Shown here in pieces: positions 36,022 to 45,876 of a stretch of 64,000 nt of DNA (positions are counted from its first letter, which is position 1; every line of letters begins with the position of its first letter). Source of the DNA: an uncultured Atopobium sp. (GTDB taxonomy: Bacteria; Actinomycetota; Coriobacteriia; Coriobacteriales; Atopobiaceae). The stretch spans positions 674,803-738,802 of the forward strand of contig CAMUON010000001.1 of NCBI GenBank assembly GCA_947090525.1, read 5' to 3'. The translations under genes and the position numbers were made by a program. A model generated the notes under the pieces. The model was not told where the DNA came from. It did not search any database and worked only from the letters and a program-made list of their open reading frames with translations.

Positions 36022-37950
36022 TTACGCTTCATCAGACTCCAGCTTTTGCGCGGAAAAGAGCTCGTAATAAAAGCCTTTCTTTGCCATAAGCTCAGCGTGA
36101 GATCCCATTTCTTGGATTGTTCCTGCGCGCATCACACATATCCTATCGGCGTGTACGATCGTTGAGAGCCTATGCGCTACACATATCACGCTGCGGCCTT
36201 GCATGAGACGCTCAAGCGCCTGAGTAATCCGCTTTTCACTCTTGGGATCCAGAGATGCTGTTGCTTCGTCCAAAAGAAGTATCGGCTTATTTTGAATGAA
36301 AGCGCGCGCAATCGAGATCAATTGTATTTCGCCAAGCGACAACAACGGATGTTTGCGAGAAAGCATGGTATCAAGTCCTTGAGGAAGTGCAGAAATCGTC
36401 TTCTCAAGTCCCACGTCCTTAATCACTTGTTCCACATCTTTTGTGCGTGCGCAGGGCGTTCCGTACGTGATGTTCTCGCGAATACTTGCATTCAAAACGC
36501 ACGAGCTTTGCATGACAAGCGACATGTACTCAGAAATTTCTTTTTGAGTATAGTTTCTTAGATCCTTCCCGTCTAGATAGACCGCCCCTTGATCAGGTGC
36601 TAAGAGCCCGACAATCGTTTGCATAAGCGTAGACTTCCCACAACCCGAGGGCCCCACAAGTGCCAGGGTTTCACCTTTTTTAAGCGATAGATTTAGATTT
36701 TTAAGCACGGGATGCACGGGCTCATACCCAACATAGAGACCAGAAACTTGAATATAGGCATCTGATTTATCCGTAAGAGAGCTGTGCTGGAGCTCATCCT
36801 TCGGCAAGGTGAGGGTGTTATGCGCTTTTTCAGTAAGAGCAAGATAAGAAGTGAGCCGTTTTGCGCTGATATAAAACGCTTCAAGCTGCGTAGATAAGCC
36901 CGAAAGCTCGTTTATGGGCTTTGTAATCTGCTGCACATACGCAATAGCACTCACGATAGCACCAATGCTCAAGCTGTACTCAGGCACAAGAATCACCATA
37001 TATGCGCACACCCCTACCGTAGCCGCAAGCAAAAGGTTGTTTACGAGGCGAGATGTTGGATTTGAAAGAGAACTTATAAATTGCGCACGTATACCACTTG
37101 CATAAAAGCCGTCGAGGAGCGCTTGCAGCTTCTCTCTGCGCGCGTGATATGTGCCCGCAAGCCGTAAAAGATCTTGGTTTTCGAGCGTATCGTCCATAAA
37201 TGACGATAATTGCGCGCGGAAGTTCTCGGTTTTGAGAAAATAGTTCTCCGATGCAGAAGCGATTTTTGCTTGCAAAGCAAGTGCAAAGATCATAGCCACT
37301 CCCACCACACACGCAAGCAGAAGTGAGAGCCTGCTCATCATCACAAACACGCAGCAAATGGTAAGCGCACTCGTAAGAACGTTATATATGAGCTGGTAGA
37401 TGCCATCTGCGACCTGAGCATTGTCTGCCGTACAGCGATTATGAATATCGTGCACAAACGAGCTTGAAGAGAGATACGAAGCCTGTATCTGTTTGATACG
37501 CGAAAAACATACACGGCGTATGTCTTGTGATGCGCGCGAGGAGGCGCGCGACAAAAGTGCAATAGCAAGGGCATTTGTTGCGGCAGAAATAAGCAGTATA
37601 AAAACGCTAAGTCCCAGGTACCAAAGGCTTTGTGACTGCCCATTGCTTGCAAAAATACTATCAATACAAAGTCCTATACACCAGGGCAAACACGCAGCTG
37701 TAAGCGTGCTTATGCAAACAGCGACACTTCCTAAGAAAAGTACGAGCAAATAGGGCTTAAGATAGTGCGCAAGAAAACGAGCCACGCATGTTGCGCTCGT
37801 CTGCGCAAGCGCCGCTTCAAGAGCTGCTACAGGGATAGAATCGCTTTGACGTGATAGATCTGAGCCTTGTGTGTTTAGGGAATTTGCACCATCACGCGCG
37901 GTATTCACAAGGCTTGTGGTGCTTCCATGAGCAAGATAGGGATTACTCAT
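36022..37950 (-). CDS. ABC exporter half-transporter (canonical Walker B, variant signature)
   Basis: A 642-residue type-IV ABC exporter subunit with about 50 leading residues, six transmembrane helices (about 65-340) and a nucleotide-binding domain. Walker A is GPSGCGKST, Walker B PILLLDEATASLD and the switch histidine VAHRLS, all intact. The signature reads LSLGE instead of LSGGQ. The start ATG lies inside the end of the preceding exporter gene (8-base overlap) and uses GGAG there. The two most likely form a heterodimer. The substrate cannot be deduced; drugs, lipids or peptides are all possible. Confidence 0.9.
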   Translation of the reverse strand: MSNPYLAHGSTTSLVNTARDGANSLNTQGSDLSRQSDSIPVAALEAALAQTSATCVARFLAHYLKPYLLVLFLGSVAVCISTLTAACLPWCIGLCIDSIFASNGQSQSLWYLGLSVFILLISAATNALAIALLSRASSRASQDIRRVCFSRIKQIQASYLSSSSFVHDIHNRCTADNAQVADGIYQLIYNVLTSALTICCVFVMMSRLSLLLACVVGVAMIFALALQAKIASASENYFLKTENFRAQLSSFMDDTLENQDLLRLAGTYHARREKLQALLDGFYASGIRAQFISSLSNPTSRLVNNLLLAATVGVCAYMVILVPEYSLSIGAIVSAIAYVQQITKPINELSGLSTQLEAFYISAKRLTSYLALTEKAHNTLTLPKDELQHSSLTDKSDAYIQVSGLYVGYEPVHPVLKNLNLSLKKGETLALVGPSGCGKSTLMQTIVGLLAPDQGAVYLDGKDLRNYTQKEISEYMSLVMQSSCVLNASIRENITYGTPCARTKDVEQVIKDVGLEKTISALPQGLDTMLSRKHPLLSLGEIQLISIARAFIQNKPILLLDEATASLDPKSEKRITQALERLMQGRSVICVAHRLSTIVHADRICVMRAGTIQEMGSHAELMAKKGFYYELFSAQKLESDEA

Positions 37951-39829
37951 ACAAGCTCAACTCCTTTGCTAGCGCCGCAGCTCCTGAGAAAGCCGCATCC
38001 TCAGTTTGTGCTGGACCATCAGATGGCGCAGGATTTGCGTACGCATGTGGATGCAGGTCAAGCTCCTGATGAAGTTCGCGATAACATGCACTTTTTTGCA
38101 TAAGTTCTTCATCTGTACCGCTAGCTTCGAGTGTGCCTGCAGAAAAGACAAGAATCATATCCGCATCTTTTATGAGCTCGGGAAGCTGCGTAACATATAT
38201 CACAAGCTTCTCTTTGCCGAGCGCTTTGATTTCTTCGCGCACCTTGCGCGCGCGCCCAGCATCGAGTCCCTCGAGACAATTATCGATAAGAATGATGGGA
38301 GCATCAGACATAAATGCTCGAGCGAGGCTTAAACGCTGACGCTCACCGCCTGAAAAATTGCTACCCCCTGCCAAAATCTGATGATCCAAGCCATCAGAAA
38401 AGCTCATCACGCGCTCGAGCATAGAAGCACGCGCAAGGGCAGCTTTCATGCGCTCACGCGTCGGCGCTACAGCGGCAGAAGACAAAAAATCTGCAATAGA
38501 ACCTAGCATCAGCGAAGGCAGCTGCGGTGCTAGATAGACAAAAGATGAGCTTGGATAGGAATTGTTGAATGTGGTATGAGGAAGGGCGCACTCGTTTAAA
38601 GTAATACTTCCTCGCGTTGGCGTATAGAGGGCGGAAAGGAGCTTGAGAAAGGTGGTTTTGCCACTTCCACAGGGCCCCACACATCCAATAAAGCCTCGAA
38701 GCGGTAAGCTTAGCGAGACCCCGTGAAGCGCATAGCGAGAAGATGCGCTTTCCGAATAATATGAAAATGCAAGATCTTGTATAACGAACGCGTTCGCTCG
38801 AGGGCAAGATGGCGCCTTTGTCTGCTCACAAAACGGCGCGCCAGCTGCTGTAGTTGCACGAGAAATATCACTCGTTTTTTCGCGCAAGAGCTCTTCGATA
38901 CGTGAAGCAGCCGCGTATCCCCTTCCCAACACGACACATAAATTCGAAATAGCAATGATGGCCAAAAACGTCTGCGTCATATAGCTAATGAGCGCAGCAA
39001 CCGTTCCCTTTGATACCGCAAGAAAAGGCCAAAGACCGTGTACCCCCTGATAGACCAGGGCAAGCACAAGAAATATACCAATATTCATAATAAAGAATAC
39101 AATCGGACTCAAACAAAATGAAAGGATTTGCGTAGCCCGCACGAGATCGGTGTAGTCCTTATTCTCATACTCGAACTGCGTTTCCTCAAGACGTGATGTA
39201 TGGCTTATGTGAATGAGATTGTATGCATAGAGATTTTGAAACACACGTGCGCTCATGCGATCAAGCATAGCTTGGAGCGTGGAAAACATCCGAATTAAGC
39301 GTCTAAGCACATACCAAAACATACAGCACACAACAGGTACGCAAACACAAAATACAAGTCCGTAGCTGGGATTAAGCAACACCGCGCATATGATGGACGT
39401 CACCATAAGCATAGGGCCGCGAATGGCTTGACGAATGAACAAACCACAGGCAAGGCTTATGTGATCTATATCTTGGGTGCCTCTTCGCATAATGCTTTCG
39501 GATCCTAGCTGCTCAAAACGGGCAAAATCAAGACGCATAATATGCGCGAAGAGCGCTTCTTCGATATCTTTCGTGAGCGATTGAGAAATATATGCTGCAA
39601 TGTATTGGCAACCCAAGGTCGAACAAAAGCTAATGCACGCGCAAACCACAAGAAGTGCGACGTAAAAGGCACTTACCTGAAGATCATGAAGCGCTAATCC
39701 TCGATCGAGAAGCAGCATGATGATCGTAGGCACAAGGACCTCAAACACGACCTCGATACCCTTGCCAATCATGCCCAAAAGTGCAAACATGCGATAACTT
39801 TTTAGAAAATGAGTCCAAATATAGTGCAT
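37943..39829 (-). CDS. ABC exporter half-transporter (degenerate ATP site)
   Basis: A 628-residue ABC exporter subunit with six transmembrane helices (about 15-300) and a nucleotide-binding domain. Walker A is GPCGSGKTT and the signature FSGGERQ is normal, but Walker B reads PIILIDNCLEGLD, with Asn in place of the catalytic Glu, and the switch histidine is Gln (YVTQLPE). Combined with the LSLGE signature of its partner, this builds one degenerate and one consensus ATP site, as in heterodimeric exporters of the TM287/288 and BmrCD type. It is the first gene of the pair. Confidence 0.9.
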   Translation of the reverse strand: MHYIWTHFLKSYRMFALLGMIGKGIEVVFEVLVPTIIMLLLDRGLALHDLQVSAFYVALLVVCACISFCSTLGCQYIAAYISQSLTKDIEEALFAHIMRLDFARFEQLGSESIMRRGTQDIDHISLACGLFIRQAIRGPMLMVTSIICAVLLNPSYGLVFCVCVPVVCCMFWYVLRRLIRMFSTLQAMLDRMSARVFQNLYAYNLIHISHTSRLEETQFEYENKDYTDLVRATQILSFCLSPIVFFIMNIGIFLVLALVYQGVHGLWPFLAVSKGTVAALISYMTQTFLAIIAISNLCVVLGRGYAAASRIEELLREKTSDISRATTAAGAPFCEQTKAPSCPRANAFVIQDLAFSYYSESASSRYALHGVSLSLPLRGFIGCVGPCGSGKTTFLKLLSALYTPTRGSITLNECALPHTTFNNSYPSSSFVYLAPQLPSLMLGSIADFLSSAAVAPTRERMKAALARASMLERVMSFSDGLDHQILAGGSNFSGGERQRLSLARAFMSDAPIILIDNCLEGLDAGRARKVREEIKALGKEKLVIYVTQLPELIKDADMILVFSAGTLEASGTDEELMQKSACYRELHQELDLHPHAYANPAPSDGPAQTEDAAFSGAAALAKELSLYE

Positions 39830-39933
39830 ACTCCCCTTCGATTCTGCTTATTATTCAGTATTTTGTATAGTTTCTCCGTTTCGTAAAAGTAGGGCAAATA
39901 GAGACGCTCCCACGCGCAGCTTTGCAATAACCA

Positions 39934-41784
39934 CTACTGTTCCAAGGCGTCAGAAAGCTCGATCCACTTCGTCTCAAGCTCATCCACCCGAGCCTGCGCT
40001 TGATCTAGCTTTTCTTGCAAACCCGCCAAGAAGACATAATCCTTTGAGCTTGACGAATTGAGCTCATCACTTAAGGACTTAGCCTCTTCTTGTGCGCGCG
40101 TAAGCAGGCGCCAGGTGCGATCAAGTTCTTTTTTGAGCTCATAGCGCTCCTTTTGGGTGCGCACAGGGCTTGATGAATGTAGCTCAGCGCGAGGATCCTC
40201 AGAAACGCCTCGACGTGTGGTCTTATCAAAAGAAGCAGAAGCAGGCGTTGCAGCTGCTGCTTTATCTCCCTTCGCGCCCGTGCGCACTTCTTCATACTCC
40301 AAAAATTGATCGACACCTCTAGGCATATGTACCAGATGCTGCCCCACGAGTCCATATAAATCGTCGCAGGCGCGCTCGATGAGATGTCGGTCGTGCGTGA
40401 CGAGTATCAAAGTCCCCTGCCAGCCGTCTAGCACGTCTTCCAGAGCTTGGAGCATATCGGTATCGAGATCATTTCCCGGCTCGTCGAGCACCATCACATT
40501 AGGCGCAGAGAGCAGACACAAAAGAATCGCAAGACGACGCTTCTGACCTCCCGACAATTCTTTTATGCGTAACGACCGATCTTCTTTTCTAAAGCCTAAG
40601 CGTTCAAAGAGATCAAGCGTAGACACACGTTTGCCTTCGATCATAACGCTCGTTTTGCCCGAGGCAAGAATGTGATCTACCTGCGAATCGTCTGCGTCCT
40701 TAAACACATCTAGTTCTTGCGAAACAATGCCCAAGGTTACCGTCTTGCCGATTTTGACAAAACCTGTAGTCGGAAGCTGATTTGCGCACATGATACGCAG
40801 TAAACTCGATTTTCCAGAACCATTGTCCCCAAGAATACCAATGCGCTCGCCTGCGCCTATAATCCAGTCAATGGCAGAAAATATAGGCGTATTTCCATAG
40901 GATAAGCTCACGTTTTTGAGCGTAATAACCTGTTTGCCAAGTCTTGATGCAGAGAGGCTATTGAGCTCAATAGCAGCTCTTGGCGCAGGTGCATCTCCAA
41001 TCAGTTCAAGCGCACGATCGATACGAAATTTAGGTTTTGATGAGCGGGCACGCGCCCCATGGCAGAGCCAATTAAGCTCTTGACGAAGAAGATTTTGGCG
41101 CTTTGCTTCATGCACATCCTGTAGGCGCGCACGCTCAAAGCGCAGTTGAACATAGCTACTATACCCGCCTTCAAAGGGATCACAACATCCGTCATGAACT
41201 TCCCACATATGATTGCACACTTCGTCCAAAAACCAGCGATCGTGCGTGACGATAACCATAGCTTTGGATGTGTTCTTCTGCAAACCCACGAGATATGTAC
41301 TCAACCATGCAATCGTGCGCATATCAAGGTGATTGGTCGGCTCATCGAGCAAAAGAAGGTCGGCATCTTGCAGGAGCACGCGAATTAAGTCAAGGCGGCG
41401 TTTCAGTCCTCCGGATAATTCCCCTACCTTTTTGTCCCAGCTCACATCTCCCAAAAGGTGTGCTATCAGATCACGTGCTTGCGGGCGCTGCAAGTATTCG
41501 TATGCCGGCACATCACCAAAACACGCACGCTCAACTGTTGTATCGTCTGCAAAATCGGGCGTTTGAGAGAGATAGCTAACGGAAAGATCTCGCCTTGCGA
41601 TGACACGTCCGCTATCAGGTGTAAGGCTACGCGTAATAAACTGCAGAAGGGTGGATTTTCCTCCTCCATTTGCACCCACTACACCGATTGCGTCGCCTGT
41701 GTTGATACCGAGGCTTACCCGGTTAAAGAGGCGTTTTGAGGCGCGCTCGATCGAAATATCTTCAAGACTTACTAAAACACTCAT
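39934..41784 (-). CDS. ABC-F ATPase, Uup-like
   Basis: A 616-residue soluble protein with two ABC domains (Walker A GANGGGKSTLL and GDNGSGKSSLL; signatures LSGGLKRR and LSGGQKRR) joined by an ABC-F linker, and no membrane segment. The C-terminal 80 residues are a coiled coil as in Uup. ABC-F proteins act on stalled ribosomes. The second Walker B reads VMVLDEPGNDLD, the Uup pattern. Two ATG lie four bases apart; the one at 41784 has AAAGGATG at the better distance. It lies between coaBC and the ABC exporter. Confidence 0.92.
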   Translation of the reverse strand: MSVLVSLEDISIERASKRLFNRVSLGINTGDAIGVVGANGGGKSTLLQFITRSLTPDSGRVIARRDLSVSYLSQTPDFADDTTVERACFGDVPAYEYLQRPQARDLIAHLLGDVSWDKKVGELSGGLKRRLDLIRVLLQDADLLLLDEPTNHLDMRTIAWLSTYLVGLQKNTSKAMVIVTHDRWFLDEVCNHMWEVHDGCCDPFEGGYSSYVQLRFERARLQDVHEAKRQNLLRQELNWLCHGARARSSKPKFRIDRALELIGDAPAPRAAIELNSLSASRLGKQVITLKNVSLSYGNTPIFSAIDWIIGAGERIGILGDNGSGKSSLLRIMCANQLPTTGFVKIGKTVTLGIVSQELDVFKDADDSQVDHILASGKTSVMIEGKRVSTLDLFERLGFRKEDRSLRIKELSGGQKRRLAILLCLLSAPNVMVLDEPGNDLDTDMLQALEDVLDGWQGTLILVTHDRHLIERACDDLYGLVGQHLVHMPRGVDQFLEYEEVRTGAKGDKAAAATPASASFDKTTRRGVSEDPRAELHSSSPVRTQKERYELKKELDRTWRLLTRAQEEAKSLSDELNSSSSKDYVFLAGLQEKLDQAQARVDELETKWIELSDALEQ

Positions 41785-41880
41785 GCTCATCCTTTGAGAA
41801 TCGGTATGGAAAAGGTATGGAAAAGGACAAAACGCTCATGTTCCAAGACAATGACAGAAGCGCCGCAGCGTTTACTGCCT

Positions 41881-43221
41881 TTACGCGCGGGCGCTGCTGC
41901 CGGCGTGGGCTGCGGGGGCTTGTGTGATATTGGCGCTTACGTGCGTTGTGTCAGCGCTTGTCTGCGTTATATCTACGTGAGTTGCAATTTCATCAAGAAG
42001 CGTACGGGCAAGATCTGGAAGATCAAGCACAGGAAGCTCACGTACATGTGTCGGATAGACAAGCGCACAGCGATCAGTTTCTTTTCCAAAGCCAGAGCTG
42101 GATTCAGTGATATCGTTTGCGACAACGAGAGAGACGTGCTTACGAATAAGCTTCTCTTTTGCGTGCGCGATGAGATCGTTTGTTTCCGCAGCAAAACCCA
42201 CGATATATGCACTAGGATACGCAGATGCAAGAAGAGACAATATATCGGGCGTTTGTTCAAGATCGAGATGAAGCGAAGACGTGCGCCCACGCTTCTTAAT
42301 CTTTTGATCAAAGCGTTTCTGCGGCTGCCAATCTCCCACAGCTGCCGTGCAAATGATAATATCTGCACGAGCGCCAAGAGGAAGGGCGGCCTTTGCCATA
42401 TCTTGAGCCGATACCACCGGATAATATTCATCGACAAAAGGAATATCCTCGTGGGTAGGCCCAGCTACAAGCGATACCTGCGCATGTTCCGCACGAAACG
42501 CACGCGCAAGCGCAAAGCCGAGCTTGCCAGAAGCCGGATTTGACAAAAAACGCACCGGATCGAGGTACTCACGCGTAGCACCAGCCGTAATAAGAATGCG
42601 TTTCTTTGCAAAACGAGGACGCGCAGAAAGCGCACACGCATGCACGAAGCGCGCGATTTCAAGAGCTGAGGGCAACTTCCCCTCTCCCGTATATCCGCAG
42701 GCAAGTTGACCTGTAGCAGGGTGAATCATGTGAAATCCGCGCGCAGTAAGCTTAGACACATGTTCTTGGGTCGCAGGATTTTGCCACATGTGGACATTCA
42801 TAGCAGGAGCAATGACGCAAGGAACCTGCCGCGCAAGCAAGATAGAACTTGCAAGATCATCTGCGATGCCGCAGGCAATTTTTGCCAACATATTGGCTGT
42901 AGCAGGAACAACGCAGATACAGTCTGCCCAATCAGCAAGCTCAATATGGTGAATGCGCGGTGTATTTGAAAAGAGCGTCGTATGCACCTCTTCGCCCGAA
43001 AGGCTTGCGAAGAGCTGTGGAGAGATGAATTGTGTGGCGTTTTCCGTCATCACAACGCGCACCACACAGCCCAAGCGCCTCAAAAGCCGTAAACTATCGA
43101 TCGCCTTATAACAGGCAATACCCGCGCACACGATCATGAGAATGTGAGGAGTACGGGCGCCGTGTGCGTCTGCACCTTCAGGCGCTACATCAAGAGGCCT
43201 TGCATAGTCTCGAGTTTCCAT
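41881..43221 (-). CDS. coaBC: Phosphopantothenoylcysteine decarboxylase/ligase CoaBC
   Basis: Bifunctional coenzyme A enzyme (Dfp). The flavoprotein decarboxylase half has the VPCVIAPAMNVHMWQNPAT segment with the conserved PAMNxxMW, and the ligase half begins KRILITAGATREYLDPVRFL and contains SNPASGKLGFALA. At 446 residues it is longer than usual because of a 30-residue Thr/Ser/Ala-rich tail encoded by repetitive DNA. The start ATG has AAAGGAGT. It is followed by the Uup-like ABC-F and preceded by a zinc-ribbon protein. Confidence 0.94.
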   Translation of the reverse strand: METRDYARPLDVAPEGADAHGARTPHILMIVCAGIACYKAIDSLRLLRRLGCVVRVVMTENATQFISPQLFASLSGEEVHTTLFSNTPRIHHIELADWADCICVVPATANMLAKIACGIADDLASSILLARQVPCVIAPAMNVHMWQNPATQEHVSKLTARGFHMIHPATGQLACGYTGEGKLPSALEIARFVHACALSARPRFAKKRILITAGATREYLDPVRFLSNPASGKLGFALARAFRAEHAQVSLVAGPTHEDIPFVDEYYPVVSAQDMAKAALPLGARADIIICTAAVGDWQPQKRFDQKIKKRGRTSSLHLDLEQTPDILSLLASAYPSAYIVGFAAETNDLIAHAKEKLIRKHVSLVVANDITESSSGFGKETDRCALVYPTHVRELPVLDLPDLARTLLDEIATHVDITQTSADTTHVSANITQAPAAHAGSSARA

Positions 43222-43226
43222 AGAGC

Positions 43227-43967
43227 TTACTCCTTTGGATCTTGCAGTGCCTCATCTGCAATCGTCACCAATATGCGCTGGCAGTAGGGACAACGCGTGA
43301 TTACGTGCGCATCTTGTATCCGAGCTTCGAGCGAAGGTTGAAGTTTCACACAACACACGCTCGGCACATTGCCATTCAGAACTTCCACGCACATACCCGA
43401 AAAACGCTTTTGGAGCTTTTGATACGTCTCGCGCAAATCGGATGAAATGAACGTCATAAGTTTACGGCGCTTTGTAACAAGCGCGCCAACTTTAGCTTCG
43501 GCAGCTGCAATATCTTGCGCCTGCGCATCGCTAAGGTCTTTGAGCTCGCGCGCAAGTTTTTCAGTAAGTGCGTGAGCATTGCCTTCGGCACGTTGATATT
43601 TCTCGATGGTTTGCGTGAGCGCCTTCATCTCAAAATCCGTTTTTTCAAGGCGCTTGGCAAGAGAAGTGAGCTGTTTTTCAATATCTTGAATACGACGATA
43701 ATTGTTTGCGCTTGCTCCCTTTGCCTCCTCTTCAAGATCTTTCGAAACGTTTTTGAGATGCACGCGCAACTGTTGCTTGTCTTTGAGCGCAAGCTCTACA
43801 TCTTTTCGCTCGGCAAGAAGGGTTGTAGCACTATGCTTGACTTTTTTTGCAGCAGCAGAGCAAGCCGCCAGGCGAGGATTGTCTTTGAGCTGATGAAGGC
43901 GGGTATTTAGAGCCATCAACTGACGATCGATAGCTTGCAGTCGAAGAATTGCTTGATACTCTTGCAT
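43227..43967 (-). CDS. Coiled-coil zinc-ribbon protein (DUF164-like)
   Basis: A 246-residue protein with a long N-terminal antiparallel coiled coil (residues 1-180) and a C-terminal C4 zinc ribbon (VCCVKLQ and CPYCQRIL). This is the architecture of the DUF164 family, found widely but of unknown function; a role in nucleic-acid or membrane traffic has been suggested for relatives. The start ATG follows AAGGGGAC. It is closely followed by coaBC and preceded by the cysteine desulfurase. Confidence 0.85.
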   Translation of the reverse strand: MQEYQAILRLQAIDRQLMALNTRLHQLKDNPRLAACSAAAKKVKHSATTLLAERKDVELALKDKQQLRVHLKNVSKDLEEEAKGASANNYRRIQDIEKQLTSLAKRLEKTDFEMKALTQTIEKYQRAEGNAHALTEKLARELKDLSDAQAQDIAAAEAKVGALVTKRRKLMTFISSDLRETYQKLQKRFSGMCVEVLNGNVPSVCCVKLQPSLEARIQDAHVITRCPYCQRILVTIADEALQDPKE

Positions 43968-44000
43968 AAACGTCCCCTTATACGACGGTCGTAGTGGTAA

Positions 44001-45170
44001 CTAAAACGTGGTAGCTTTGTTGGACAAAACTTCAGAAAAGGCGGAAGAAAAGCGCTGAAGCGCATCCTCACTCACCCGCTCATCAAATGAAATACGAAGC
44101 GAAGACAGTGCATCTTGGCCCTCGATACCTTGGGCAGTAAGCACGTGTGATGCATGGGGATCGGACACCGTGCAGGCAGATCCACTCGAAATACAAAAAC
44201 CTTTTGCATCAAGCTGCAACAAAAGCGATTGCGCATCGCGCCCCCGCGCCAAAATAGAAACAATACCCGGAAGCCTTCGAGCGTCAAACGGGATATCGCT
44301 TGTGGGTTGCACCCCCTCACAGGCACATAAGCGCTGTTGAAGCGCAGAAGCACGCGCGCGTACACAGGCTAGATTTTCGTCGAGCGCGACGGCGCAAACA
44401 GCAGCAGCTGCTGCAAATTGCATGGAGAGGCGAACGCTCTGGGTCCCTGGCCGAACACCCATTTCCTGGCCGCCGCCTTGCATGAGCGGACGGAAGAGCT
44501 TGGGCTGTTTGAGCACACAAGCACCAATTCCCACAGGTCCGCCAATTTTGTGAGCTGCGATGCTTATGGCATCGACCTCGCGAAGATCAAGTGGAATTCT
44601 TCCGTAGGCTTGGACGCAATCGCTATGAAAACACGCGCCCGATTGATGCGCACAATGTGCAAGCTCGGGAATCGGCTGAATAATGCCTGTTTCGTTGTTG
44701 GCATACATGATGCTCACGAGGCAAGTCTTGGAATCAATGAGAGCTCCAAGCGCATCTTGTGTAATAACACCCGATCGATTGGGACGAAGCAGCTGCACGT
44801 CAAAGCCCTCTTCGCGAAGGCGAGGTGCGAGATCGAGGATAGAATCGTGTTCGATCGCAGAAAGTATAACCTTGGTAGCGCCAGATTTCCGCGCGCGCAC
44901 AGCGCGGGCAAGACCAAGCACGCTCATATTATTGGATTCCGTACCGCCCGACGTGAAAAAGAGCTGGTGCGGAGACACATGTGGAAGCGTGCGCGCAATG
45001 TCTTCGCGTGCGCGCTCAAGCGCTTGCGCGCTCATGCGACCAAGCGTGTGCAAAGAATTGGGATTAGCACCTGCATATACACTGTTGTCGTAAGCTTCGC
45101 CCGCTTCGAGAGAGCACGATCTCTCGGGTGCAGAAGCAGCATAATCGAGATAACAATATTCCAAAGACAT
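44001..45170 (-). CDS. Cysteine desulfurase (NifS/IscS-like)
   Basis: A 389-residue PLP enzyme that releases sulfur from cysteine for Fe-S cluster or thionucleoside synthesis. The N-terminal LDYAASAP, the ANPNSLHTLGR segment, HSDCVQAYG, and the PLP lysine in SIAAHKIGGPVGIG are all present. The catalytic cysteine is in SSGSACTVSDP near residue 330, in a short loop of the type seen in NifS/IscS group I enzymes. No IscU or SufU gene is next to it. The neighbour rpe is 18 bases upstream. Confidence 0.93.
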   Translation of the reverse strand: MSLEYCYLDYAASAPERSCSLEAGEAYDNSVYAGANPNSLHTLGRMSAQALERAREDIARTLPHVSPHQLFFTSGGTESNNMSVLGLARAVRARKSGATKVILSAIEHDSILDLAPRLREEGFDVQLLRPNRSGVITQDALGALIDSKTCLVSIMYANNETGIIQPIPELAHCAHQSGACFHSDCVQAYGRIPLDLREVDAISIAAHKIGGPVGIGACVLKQPKLFRPLMQGGGQEMGVRPGTQSVRLSMQFAAAAAVCAVALDENLACVRARASALQQRLCACEGVQPTSDIPFDARRLPGIVSILARGRDAQSLLLQLDAKGFCISSGSACTVSDPHASHVLTAQGIEGQDALSSLRISFDERVSEDALQRFSSAFSEVLSNKATTF

Positions 45171-45188
45171 GATAATCGCCAGCTTTGC

Positions 45189-45866
45189 TTAAGAAGAAGA
45201 TGCGCAAAGCGCGCCCGCGCTTTTGCGAAGATCAGCAATTGCGGCTGCGTGATCGGATGCGCGAAAAATGGACGAGCCAGCTACCAACACACTAGCGCCA
45301 GACTCCACGACTGCACGCGCATTTGAGCTATCAATTCCTCCATCTACCTCGATAAGAGGAGATACGCCATGTGCGCGCGCGAGCTGCTTTACGGAAGCTA
45401 TTGCTTTGAGTGCGCACGTGCAAAAGCGTTGCCCCCCAAAACCAGGGTTTACACTCATAACAAGCACCATATCCACATCTTCGATGCACGCATCCAAAAC
45501 GCAAGGCGCAGTACCGGGGTTTATCGCAACTGCTGCTTTTGCACCTGCGCTATGAATCTGTTGAATGATACGATTGATATGCGTCGCAGCTTCGATATGA
45601 ATCGTGATAGAGTCAGCGCCAGCCTCAAGATACCAGGGCACACATTCTTCGGGATTTGCCGCCATGAGATGCAAATCTACAGGAAGTGAGCTATACCTTT
45701 TGACTGCTTGCAACAGCGGCACGCCAAAACTCAAATTGGGGACAAAATGTCCATCCATCACGTCAAAGTGAATATAATCTGCTGATTGAATACTTGCGAG
45801 CTCTTCTTCAAGCTTTCCAAAATCACACGCAAGAATCGAGGGCGCGATAAGAGGCCGTTTGTGCAT
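45189..45866 (-). CDS. rpe: Ribulose-phosphate 3-epimerase
   Basis: Pentose-phosphate enzyme of 225 residues. It opens RPLIAPSILACDFGKLEEEL and shows the metal-ligand segments HFDVMDGHFVPNLSFG and DLHLMA, then VMSVNPGFGGQ and LIEVDGGID. The frame is open for 58 codons upstream, but the ATG at 45866 with AAAGGAGC ahead matches the family start, and the extension overlaps gpsA. It lies 10 bases after gpsA. Confidence 0.95.
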   Translation of the reverse strand: MHKRPLIAPSILACDFGKLEEELASIQSADYIHFDVMDGHFVPNLSFGVPLLQAVKRYSSLPVDLHLMAANPEECVPWYLEAGADSITIHIEAATHINRIIQQIHSAGAKAAVAINPGTAPCVLDACIEDVDMVLVMSVNPGFGGQRFCTCALKAIASVKQLARAHGVSPLIEVDGGIDSSNARAVVESGASVLVAGSSIFRASDHAAAIADLRKSAGALCASSS

Positions 45867-45876
45867 AAGAGCTCCT

